Part shown: positions 1 through 7,039 of the stretch, piece by piece
Layout: each line of letters opens with the position of its first letter
Numbering within the stretch: the stretch's first letter is position 1
Source of the DNA: JBCCMB01 sp039026555
Lineage (GTDB): Bacteria > Pseudomonadota > Alphaproteobacteria > Caulobacterales > Hyphomonadaceae
DNA length: 20,974 nt
Assembly (NCBI GenBank): GCA_039026555.1
Contig: JBCCMB010000039.1
Span: forward strand, 1 to 20,974
Reading direction: 5' to 3'
The notes under the pieces: generated by a model
What the model was told of the DNA's origin: nothing
Database searches by the model: none
What the model saw: only the letters and a program-made list of their open reading frames with translations
Made by a program: the position numbers and the translations under genes

Positions 1-509
1 CCAAGAAGCTTGGCTGCCGCGTCATCGCCGTCGCCGGCGGGCCAGAGAAATGCGCGTTCGTTGGGAGCCTCGGCGCCGACGCAACCATTGACTACAAAGC
101 CGACGACGTCGCCAAAGCGCTTCCACAAATCGCGCCCGACGGCGTCGACGTCTTTTTCGATTCCGTCGGCGGGCCGATCCATGACGCGGCGATGAACAAT
201 CTTCGCACCCACGCGCGTATCGTGATTTTCGGCACTATGGACTATTATTCAAACCCGGAGCTCGCCGACGACGGCCCCCGCCACACGCGAACAATGTTGG
301 TCAAACGCGCGGTTATGTCCGGCTTCCTGATCCGCGATTTCGAAGCGGAGATCCCGGCCGCGCGAAAACAGCTGCAGCAATGGTGGACGAATGGCGACCT
401 CGTGGCGCGCGAGGATATCCGTGATGGAATTGAAACGGCGCCTCAAGCCCTCGCCGACGTCATCGCGGGCCGCGCGCAAGGAAAAGTACTTGTGAAAGTC
501 TCGGACTGA
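1..509 (+). CDS. NADP-dependent oxidoreductase, MDR superfamily (CurA/PTGR-like), 3' part only
   Basis: The reading frame is open from base 3 and ends at TGA 507-509, so about 168 C-terminal codons are present and the start lies left of the window. The visible part is the Rossmann half of a medium-chain reductase: after KKLGCRVIAVAGGPEKC comes an LGAD...IDYK element, then VDVFFDSVGG, and the ending GRAQGKVLVKVSD. This is the pattern of the COG2130 family (2-alkenal, prostaglandin or curcumin reductases), which reduce activated C=C bonds with NADPH and lack catalytic zinc. The ATG at 192 is internal, not a start. A VOC gene follows after 53 bases and an MFS gene after that, all on the same strand, suggesting a catabolic operon. 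The family is fairly sure; the substrate cannot be told. Confidence 0.85.
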   Translation, partial: KKLGCRVIAVAGGPEKCAFVGSLGADATIDYKADDVAKALPQIAPDGVDVFFDSVGGPIHDAAMNNLRTHARIVIFGTMDYYSNPELADDGPRHTRTMLVKRAVMSGFLIRDFEAEIPAARKQLQQWWTNGDLVAREDIRDGIETAPQALADVIAGRAQGKVLVKVSD

Positions 510-528
510 ACACGCAATCTGGATGAAG

Positions 529-550
529 CTGGGACGGCAAAAACGCCCAG
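529..550 (+). other. Intercistronic hairpin just before the VOC-gene ribosome binding site
   Basis: CTGGG (529-533) pairs with CCCAG (546-550). After a bulged A, CG (535-536) pairs with CG (544-545) around a 7-base A-rich loop. The Shine-Dalgarno AAGGAGG (551-557) starts at the foot of the stem, five bases before ATG 563. It could stabilise a processed VOC-MFS transcript or modulate translation. There is no T-tract, so it is not a terminator. The stem is seen in the sequence; the role is inferred. Confidence 0.35.
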
Positions 551-562
551 AAGGAGGATCGA

Positions 563-1063
563 ATGACACCTTTTGTGACCCATATCGCCTTATACTGCCA
601 AGACCTCGACAAGACCGTCGACTGGTACAAGAAGGTCTTCCACGTGAAGACGATCGCGAACTCGCCCGGTCGGTTCGCCGCGCTTAGTTTCGGCGAAAAG
701 CACCATGATTTCGCTTTGGTGCAGCGCCCAGAAGGCTTCGGCCCCCCCGTGATCGAAAAAGCCGGCCTTTATCATTTTGCGATAGATACCGGCTCGTTCG
801 ACAATTCCATGCGCATCTATGGCCGCGCGCTTGAGCAGATGGGCGACGCCGAAAAAGCGATCGACCATCGCGTCGGCACGGGCATCTATATTCGCGACCC
901 GGATCTCAATCTCGTGGAATTGTGGTCGGAGCATTACCCAACCTACGCGCAGGCGATCGCGTCCATCCCGGAGATGGATCCGCCTTTCGAAGAAAACCCG
1001 ATCGGCTTTCCGCTCAACGCTTCTGAAATTTATGAGAAGTGGTTGTCAGAGAATGCCGACTGA
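563..1063 (+). CDS. VOC family metalloenzyme (glyoxalase/extradiol dioxygenase-like)
   Basis: This is a 166-residue protein starting at ATG 563 behind an excellent AAGGAGG. It has the paired beta-alpha-beta-beta-beta layout of the vicinal oxygen chelate superfamily. The N-terminal HIALYCQDLDKTVDWY strand-helix carries His7, LYHFAID carries His71, and IRDPDLNLVELW carries Glu119. His7, His71 and Glu119 match the 2-His-1-Glu metal site of single-module extradiol dioxygenases and related lyases. A C-terminal extension of about 40 residues is rich in Pro and Glu. The protein is cytoplasmic, with no signal peptide. Its stop overlaps the start of the MFS gene by 11 bases, so the two are probably translationally coupled. 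Being between a reductase and a carrier suggests a role in breakdown of an imported organic compound. Whether it is a dioxygenase, isomerase or lyase is not decidable from sequence. Confidence 0.85.
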   Translation: MTPFVTHIALYCQDLDKTVDWYKKVFHVKTIANSPGRFAALSFGEKHHDFALVQRPEGFGPPVIEKAGLYHFAIDTGSFDNSMRIYGRALEQMGDAEKAIDHRVGTGIYIRDPDLNLVELWSEHYPTYAQAIASIPEMDPPFEENPIGFPLNASEIYEKWLSENAD

Positions 1064-2396
1064 TATCGACGCCTCAGTAAACGGCTCGCCAAAACAAGGC
1101 TCCCTCTTGGCGTGGAGCGCCGTCACGCTTCTATGCGCGCTTTATGTGATGTCGTTCGTCGACCGCATGATTTTGGCGCTTTTGGTGCAGCCGATCACAC
1201 AAGACCTGGGCGTGAGCGACACGGAAGTCGGCGTCCTGATCGGCATCGGCTTTGCGCTTGTCTATGTTTTAATAGGTCTTCCCATCGCGCACATTGTGGA
1301 TGGCGGCGCGCGTCGGAAAGTTCTGATTGCAGGCGTCGTTTTATGGAGTTTGGCGACCATCGCGTCCGCCTTCTCCGAGAATTTCTGGCATTTGGCGATC
1401 GCGCGACTGGGCGTCGCCATAGGGGAGGCGGCGCTCACTCCGGTTGCGATCGCGGTGATTGCCGACATGTTCCCAAAGGAGCGCCGCGAGCTTCCAACCA
1501 GCATCTATATGGCCGTCGGCGTGCTGATGGGCTCCGGCGCCTTTATTCTAGGTGGATTTGCGGTTGACGCCGCCGAGCAGGTCTCGCCCGTCATCTCCAT
1601 GGACGTTTGGCGCACAACGCTGATCTTGGTGGGATTGCCGGGACTTGTCCTTGCGGCGTTGGCGGCGTTTTTGATCGGCCCAGCCAAACAGCAAGAAGCT
1701 TCCGCCAAAACCGTCGTCTCCGCTGAAGAGGCCCTGGCCTATCTTCGCGGGGACGGTCTCTTCTTTCTTCTGCTGTTCATTTGCATCGGCTTCGTTTCCA
1801 TGTTGGCGATGGGGCTTGTCTCCTGGGCGCCGACCATGCTGATCCGCGAGTTTGGGTTTGAAGTGTCGCAAGCGGGCTTCGCCTTCGGAAGCGTCGGCAT
1901 GCCTGCGGCGGTTCTGGGAACCGTGTTAGCGCCAATCGTCGCCAAATCGCTGTCCGGCCGCTTTGGACATTCGAGCACGCCCTTGGTGATCGGCGCGTGT
2001 TCACTCATTGGCAGCACCCTGCTTGTGCTGGGTCTCGCGTCTGGATCCACTCTCTTCTTGCTGATTGGCGTGGCAGGCATGATGCTGTTCTTGTCGGGCG
2101 CAATCGTTATGCCCGCCATTGTGATTCAAATTCTATCGCCGCCTCCGTTGAGGGCGCGCCTAATGGCGATGAATCTGCTGTGTCTTGGTCTGATCGGCCA
2201 AGGCATGGGCCCCGTAATCGTCGCACGCATCGGTGAAGTACGAGGCGGCGAAGGCGGGCTGAGCTTTGGACTAATGATAACGGCGATGCTGTCCGCCACC
2301 CTAGCGATCAGCTTCGCCTGGTTGATGCATCGCCGCTTAAACGCGCCAGAGACACAGCGGAGCTTGGCCGCCGCCTCCGAAGCCCCGTCGGTCTAA
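1053..2396 (+). CDS. MFS transporter, spinster-like family
   Basis: The protein has 447 residues from ATG 1053, with about 12 hydrophobic segments. The open frame continues upstream to 819, but that part is the shadow of the VOC gene in another frame and does not look like transporter sequence. ATG 1053 overlaps the VOC stop by 11 bases and gives a short polar N-terminus before TM1 (about residues 18-36, ending SFVDRMIL). Motif A is visible as PIAHIVDGGARRK at residues 77-89, and ARLGVAIGEAALTP at about 117-130 is the TM4-TM5 signature. Members of this group are secondary carriers for organic acids, lipids or aromatic compounds at the inner membrane, and often sit beside TonB-dependent receptors and catabolic enzymes. 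The operon with the reductase and VOC enzyme suggests import of their substrate or export of a product. The substrate is unknown. Confidence 0.85.
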   Translation: MPTDIDASVNGSPKQGSLLAWSAVTLLCALYVMSFVDRMILALLVQPITQDLGVSDTEVGVLIGIGFALVYVLIGLPIAHIVDGGARRKVLIAGVVLWSLATIASAFSENFWHLAIARLGVAIGEAALTPVAIAVIADMFPKERRELPTSIYMAVGVLMGSGAFILGGFAVDAAEQVSPVISMDVWRTTLILVGLPGLVLAALAAFLIGPAKQQEASAKTVVSAEEALAYLRGDGLFFLLLFICIGFVSMLAMGLVSWAPTMLIREFGFEVSQAGFAFGSVGMPAAVLGTVLAPIVAKSLSGRFGHSSTPLVIGACSLIGSTLLVLGLASGSTLFLLIGVAGMMLFLSGAIVMPAIVIQILSPPPLRARLMAMNLLCLGLIGQGMGPVIVARIGEVRGGEGGLSFGLMITAMLSATLAISFAWLMHRRLNAPETQRSLAAASEAPSV

Positions 2397-2427
2397 ACAT
2401 CATCGTCCGCCTTATCATCGACAATAA

Positions 2428-4017
2428 CTACGCCTCGGTCGCCGCATGCTCCTCTTTCATCCCGACATAGAGGCTGATGCAACATACGAGCAGCACGATC
2501 GTAAACGGTAAGGCCGCGGTGATCGTGCCCGCCTGGAGCGTTTCTAGCGCCGCCGCACCGCCGCCATACAAGAGCGCCGACGCGGTCAGGCCGAGCATGC
2601 ACGCCCAAAACACGCGCTGCGCGACAGGCGCGTCCTGCTTGCCGCCCGAGGTGATGGTGTCGACTACCAACGCGCCGGAATCTGCGGAGGTGACGATAAA
2701 GACAATGAGCAATGCGATCGCGACAATCGATGTCAGCCCGCCCCAAGGCAAAGCGGCGAGCATATGAAACAAAACGGTCGCGGAGCTTGAGATCCCGCCG
2801 GCCAAATCGCCAATGCCGTTTTCATACTGGAAAACCGCAGTTTCGCCGAATGCGGAGAACCAAACGACACAAATCGCAAACGGCGCAAGAAGGACGACGG
2901 CGAAGTATTCGCGCACGGTCCGCCCCCGGGAAATACGGGCAATGAACATGCCGACAAAGGGCGACCAGGAAATCCACCACGCCCAGTAGAAAATTGTCCA
3001 ATCATGGAACCAATTCACGTCCTCGCGGCCGACCCAATTGGTGAGCGCCGGCGTATCCATGATGTAGGCGATGAAGTTTTCGCCCATGCCGGTGAAGATC
3101 AAAGCGGTGGGCCCCGCAATAACGACGAACACCAGCAAGCCAAACGCGAAGCCCATATTGATATTGCTGAGCAGTTTCACCCCGCCATCCATGCCGCGCA
3201 CGACGGACACGATCGCCAATGCGGTCATCGCGCCGATCAATCCGATCTGAACCCAAATACTGGGCTCGAAATTGAAGACATAGCCCAAGCCGCTGGCCGC
3301 TTGAGAGCCTCCAAGGCCGATTGTGGTCGCCAGACCGAAGATTGTGGACACGACGGCGAAGAGATCGATGATGTGCCCCCACCATCCCCATACCCGCTCG
3401 CCAAGCAGCGGGTAGAAGGCGGAGCGAATTGACAAGGGCAATCCCTTATTGTGGGCGAAAAAGCCCAAAGAGAGACCGACCACCGCGTAGATCGCCCATG
3501 GCGATAGGCCCCAATGGAACAAGGTCGCGCTAAACGCCAATCGGTTCGCATCTTCCGTTCCAGGCTCCGCATTGAGCGGCGTACCAAACCAATCCGTGTG
3601 ATACGCCAGCGGTTCGGCCGCGCCCCAAAACATGACGCCAATGCCGACGCCAGCCGCGTACAACATCGCGACCCAAGAGTGATGCTTGAACTCAGGCGTC
3701 GCGCCTTCTCCGCCAAGCCGAATGCGTCCGAGCGGCGATAAAGCAAGCGCAATGCAAAACGAAAAGACGATAACGGGCGTCGCTGCAAACAACCAATCAA
3801 AAGATTGAAGCGTCTGCGCCTTGGCTTGGTTCAACGCAGCGCCGGCGATTTCCGGAAAAAGCAATGTCGCGCCAGCGAACACCAACACCAAACTCGCCGC
3901 CAAGAAGAAGACGGGATTGTGGACGTCCAAACCGAGCCATTCGACATTGTCCTGCCCAATCTCGTAATCGATATCGTATTCGATACTATTGGGTTCGGAT
4001 TGTTCAGTGTCCGGCAT
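2428..4017 (-). CDS. BCCT family betaine/choline/carnitine transporter
   Basis: The protein has 529 residues and twelve expected transmembrane segments, with an acidic cytoplasmic N-terminus (EYDIDYEIGQDNVEW). The glycine-rich substrate-path helix reads AAGVGIGVMFWGAAEP (residues 121-136). The aromatic cage is intact: Trp169, Trp174 and Tyr177 in LFHWGLSPWAIY, and Trp347, Trp348 and Trp351 in FYWAWWISWSPF, with the same spacing as the BetP cage residues. The BCCT signature continues as MFIARISRGRTVREY. This argues for uptake of a quaternary ammonium compound such as glycine betaine or choline, for osmoprotection or as nutrient. The long regulatory C-terminal tail of BetP is absent, since the protein ends soon after the last helix. 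It is convergent with the MFS gene (31-base gap) and divergent from the TonB receptor. The start ATG 4017 follows GGTGGA. Confidence 0.92.
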   Translation of the reverse strand: MPDTEQSEPNSIEYDIDYEIGQDNVEWLGLDVHNPVFFLAASLVLVFAGATLLFPEIAGAALNQAKAQTLQSFDWLFAATPVIVFSFCIALALSPLGRIRLGGEGATPEFKHHSWVAMLYAAGVGIGVMFWGAAEPLAYHTDWFGTPLNAEPGTEDANRLAFSATLFHWGLSPWAIYAVVGLSLGFFAHNKGLPLSIRSAFYPLLGERVWGWWGHIIDLFAVVSTIFGLATTIGLGGSQAASGLGYVFNFEPSIWVQIGLIGAMTALAIVSVVRGMDGGVKLLSNINMGFAFGLLVFVVIAGPTALIFTGMGENFIAYIMDTPALTNWVGREDVNWFHDWTIFYWAWWISWSPFVGMFIARISRGRTVREYFAVVLLAPFAICVVWFSAFGETAVFQYENGIGDLAGGISSSATVLFHMLAALPWGGLTSIVAIALLIVFIVTSADSGALVVDTITSGGKQDAPVAQRVFWACMLGLTASALLYGGGAAALETLQAGTITAALPFTIVLLVCCISLYVGMKEEHAATEA

Positions 4018-4309
4018 TTTCCACCATTTGCGATTGCTATACGCCGTCTTGCACTATTTGCGTCGATCTTCAAAGCAATTGCCGCACCGACATGAGCGCT
4101 TGGCTGGCCCGAACCTTTGGCGGATGCGATAAAATTGTCACTATTTGGCGGGCAAGCTGACGTTTCGGTAAAGAATCTCAGCCGAAATTCTTTCCACCGT
4201 CGAACTATCTGCTACATAGCCAATCACGATCGAGACGCCGCGATTCTCGTGCGCCCTGCGTAATTCGACGTGGGCCTGCGCGGCTATATTGAACCCGAGG
4301 AACCAAAAT
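4018..4309. promoter_or_regulatory. Divergent control region between BCCT and TonB-receptor genes, with overlapping inverted repeats
   Basis: This 292-base region holds no convincing gene. Two interleaved inverted repeats stand out. AAAGAAT (4170-4176) is matched by ATTCTTT (4187-4193), flanked by CGGT (4166-4169) and ACCG (4196-4199) with a two-base offset. TTTCGG (4163-4168) is matched by CCGAAA (4182-4187). A weak sigma70-like pair for the receptor gene, TTTCCA (4191-4196) and TACATA (4213-4218) with 16 bases between, would place the repeat over the -35 box, as for a repressor operator. The repeats are seen directly; the promoter and the operator role are guesses. Confidence 0.35.
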
Positions 4310-6979
4310 ATGCATCGACTTATGGGTGGCGCTTCATTGATCGCCATTACGAGCTTGTTTGGCTTGAGCGCGCACGCGCAAGAGGCGGAAGAAGCCGAAG
4401 CAAGGCTCGCCACGATCAATGTGACGGCCACCAAACGATCGGAAAGCGCGCAAGATATTCCCGTCGCCGTTAACGCCATCGGCGAACAAGAATTGAACGA
4501 ACTCGGCGTCAAAAATTTCAGCGATTATCTTCTTCAACTGCCAGGCGTCACGGCCGGCGGCTCAGGTCCTGGACAGAATACGATCTATATTCGCGGCCTC
4601 GCGTCTACCACGCCGAATTTGACGACAGCGGGCGTCGCCGGCCTCGCGCCGAACGTGGCGTTTTATCTCGACGAACAACCTTTGGCGCAGCCTGGTCGTA
4701 ATCTGGATGTCTACGCAGCCGATTTGGAGCGCGTCGAAGTCTTGTCAGGCCCTCAAGGCACGCTCTTCGGCGCCAGTTCGCAAGCCGGCACAGTGCGCCT
4801 CATCACCAACAAGCCGGATTTCAGCGGGTTTGGCGCCTCGTTCAAGGCCTCAACGTCGTTCACCGATGGCGGCGACATGAGCAACAGCGTCGAAGCCATG
4901 CTCAACGTCCCCGTCTCCGACAAATTCGCGCTGCGAGGCGTCGTCTACAGCGACAATCAGGGCGGCTATATCGACAATGTGCCCGGCGTTCGCACAGCAG
5001 AGGAATCCGCACGCTTCCGTCCAGAAGGCGCCGTTCGTGACAATGGTACGATCGTGTCCGCCGCTCGCGCCGGTTTCCAGGCAGGTGCTGATCTGTCCAA
5101 CGTCACCTTCATACCAGCGGACAATACAAATATTGCGGAAAAGGATTTCAACGACACGGTTTACGCCGGCTTCCGCATCAGCGGCCAATACGACTTCAAC
5201 TCAGATTGGAGCCTGCTCGTCTCGCACGCCCAACAGCAGATCGACAGCGAAGGCGTTTTCTTCTCCGATCCGGATCTGGATGATTACGACATTCAGCGCT
5301 TCTCAGAAGACGATGTCGAAGACAGCTATCATAACACAAGCTGGACGCTGGAAGGCCGTCTGGGCATGCTGGAAGCGGTGTATACGGGCGCGTACACGGA
5401 ACGGACAACAGATCAAACGGTCGATTATTCCGACTATTTGTTCGTGGGCCAGTATCTGCCCTATTACATTTGCGACGCGTCGGTGACCTATCCCGGCGCC
5501 GGCGGGCCCCAGGGCACGTGCCAAGCCCCCAACCTGTTCGTGAACTCGTCGACCGAAACGGAAGTTCAAACCCACGAAGTTCGTTTCAACACGCCAAAAG
5601 AGGACCGCCTGCGGGCGACCGTCGGCGCGTTCTATTCGGATTTGGAACTCGCAGAGCTCAATGATTTCGTATATCCGGGCTCAGAAGCGGTCGTGGCGTT
5701 TGACGGGACCACGCTCGGTTTTGGCCCGAACTTCCCGCTTACAAACACTGCTGTCACAGGCTTGGTAGGCAGTGCGGCCCCTGGCTATTTTAGCGACCCG
5801 GGCCCGTTCCCGGAGGGCGTGATCTTCCGGAACGACATTCTGCGCACGGATGAGCAGCTTGGCGTTTTCGGCGAAGCGACGTTTGATGTGACCGATCAGT
5901 TCGCCGTCACCGTCGGCGCGCGTTGGTACGACATTGAAGTCGACCTTGAAGGCTCGGCCAACTCGTCTTTCTTTAACCTCGGCGCCGCGACAGATGCGCA
6001 AGTTTTCGGCACGAATATCTCCGATCAATTTGATGGAGACGGCCAAATTAACTCTGGCGGTCTCACCTACACTTTAGATCAGAGCCTGGCGGACATCGAA
6101 GCGACAGGTTTAACGACGGCCCAAGCCCAGGCTATTTTTAATGCGCTTCGAGCGCCTGATAAGGCGGCGACGGATGGCGCGATCTACAAACTGACCGGCA
6201 CGTGGACGCCGACGGCCGATCTTTTGTTCTATGCGACTTATTCAGAAGGCTTCCGCCCAGGATTGCTGAACCGTCCCGGCGGCCGCAGCAATCCTGCAGG
6301 AACCTTCACCGTTCCCTTCGCCGTCGATACAGACGATGTTCAGAACTACGAAATCGGCTGGAAGACCGAGCTCTTCGACAATTCGCTGCGCTTCAACGGC
6401 TCGGCCTTCTTCGTCGAAATCGAAGGGCTGCAGACCACGATCTTCGACCCGTCCATCGTCAATCTGTTCTTCTCCGACAATGCGGCGGACGCTGAGATCA
6501 AAGGCGTTGAAGGCGATTTCACCTGGGCGCCCTATGCGGTCGACGGCCTCACCATCGCCGGCGCCTTCTCGATCCTCGACACCGAGGTGACCGAAGTTCT
6601 AACGCCCACTAATGATGTGATTGAGGGGTCGGACCTTGCGTTCGCGCCGGCGTGGCAAGGCAATCTGCGCGTCCGCTATGAATGGGATCTTGACTACGAG
6701 ATCGACGGCTCCGGGCTACGCGCCCATGTGATGCCGCAAATCGTGTTCTCCGACGACAGCGTCAGCGACATCATTGAAATCAACAAGGCGGATATTGACG
6801 GCTACGTAACGTTGGGCGCCACCTTGGGCGTTACAGCGGATCAATGGTCGGCCGAATTGTTCGCGACAAATCTGACGAATGAGTACGCCGAGCTCAGCAA
6901 TAATTTCGTCTTCGACCGCGAGCGCGTCACGCCGATGCGTCCGCGTACGATTGGCGTTCGCGTTGGGTATGATTTCTAG
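4310..6979 (+). CDS. TonB-dependent outer membrane receptor
   Basis: The protein has 889 residues. I chose ATG 4310 over the in-frame TTG at 4289 because GAGGA (4297-4301) sits eight bases before it and it gives a clean signal peptide (residues 1-24, MHRLMGGASLIAI... to SAHAQ). INVTATKR (36-43) is the TonB-box/plug entry region. The plug continues with DIPVAVNAI, LLQLPGVTAGG, IYIRGL (93-97) and VEVLSGPQGTLFGASSQAGTVRLI. The rest is a beta-barrel with the typical ending NLTNEYAEL...MRPRTIGVRVGYDF, whose last residue is the Phe of BAM substrates. Cys388 and Cys404 lie in a probable surface loop and could form a disulfide. The ligand is unknown; this branch takes up sugars, siderophores or aromatic compounds. 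A hairpin terminator follows, then a sulfotransferase gene on the same strand. Confidence 0.93.
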   Translation: MHRLMGGASLIAITSLFGLSAHAQEAEEAEARLATINVTATKRSESAQDIPVAVNAIGEQELNELGVKNFSDYLLQLPGVTAGGSGPGQNTIYIRGLASTTPNLTTAGVAGLAPNVAFYLDEQPLAQPGRNLDVYAADLERVEVLSGPQGTLFGASSQAGTVRLITNKPDFSGFGASFKASTSFTDGGDMSNSVEAMLNVPVSDKFALRGVVYSDNQGGYIDNVPGVRTAEESARFRPEGAVRDNGTIVSAARAGFQAGADLSNVTFIPADNTNIAEKDFNDTVYAGFRISGQYDFNSDWSLLVSHAQQQIDSEGVFFSDPDLDDYDIQRFSEDDVEDSYHNTSWTLEGRLGMLEAVYTGAYTERTTDQTVDYSDYLFVGQYLPYYICDASVTYPGAGGPQGTCQAPNLFVNSSTETEVQTHEVRFNTPKEDRLRATVGAFYSDLELAELNDFVYPGSEAVVAFDGTTLGFGPNFPLTNTAVTGLVGSAAPGYFSDPGPFPEGVIFRNDILRTDEQLGVFGEATFDVTDQFAVTVGARWYDIEVDLEGSANSSFFNLGAATDAQVFGTNISDQFDGDGQINSGGLTYTLDQSLADIEATGLTTAQAQAIFNALRAPDKAATDGAIYKLTGTWTPTADLLFYATYSEGFRPGLLNRPGGRSNPAGTFTVPFAVDTDDVQNYEIGWKTELFDNSLRFNGSAFFVEIEGLQTTIFDPSIVNLFFSDNAADAEIKGVEGDFTWAPYAVDGLTIAGAFSILDTEVTEVLTPTNDVIEGSDLAFAPAWQGNLRVRYEWDLDYEIDGSGLRAHVMPQIVFSDDSVSDIIEINKADIDGYVTLGATLGVTADQWSAELFATNLTNEYAELSNNFVFDRERVTPMRPRTIGVRVGYDF

Positions 6980-6995
6980 TTCGACGCTCTTGATA

Positions 6996-7030
6996 AGCGG
7001 CGCCTTGATCCGGCAAGGCGTCGCTATTTT
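6996..7030 (+). terminator. Rho-independent terminator-like hairpin after the TonB receptor gene
   Basis: AGCGGCGCCTTG (6996-7007) pairs with CAAGGCGTCGCT (7014-7025) over 12 positions, with one G-T wobble and a six-base loop ATCCGG. It is followed by ATTTT (7026-7030). It lies 16 bases after the receptor stop and ends 10 bases before the ATG of the sulfotransferase gene. The fit to an intrinsic terminator is good, though the T-tract is short, so partial read-through is plausible. It leaves almost no room for a promoter or a ribosome binding site for the next gene between the T-tract and its ATG. Confidence 0.75.
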
Positions 7031-7039
7031 GATATCGAC

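Noticed and set aside
819..1052. N-terminal extension of the MFS transporter frame by 78 codons
   Set aside because: It lies wholly inside the VOC gene in another frame, is rich in Arg and Ser and not transporter-like. ATG 1053 gives the normal MFS N-terminus.
3237..3800. Long antisense frames inside the BCCT, sulfotransferase, methyltransferase and AraC genes
   Set aside because: They mirror codon structure of well-supported genes, have odd Arg/Pro-rich composition and no recognisable features.
4289..4309. TTG 4289 as start of the TonB receptor
   Set aside because: It would place seven polar residues before the signal peptide. ATG 4310 has a well-spaced GAGGA and a standard signal sequence.
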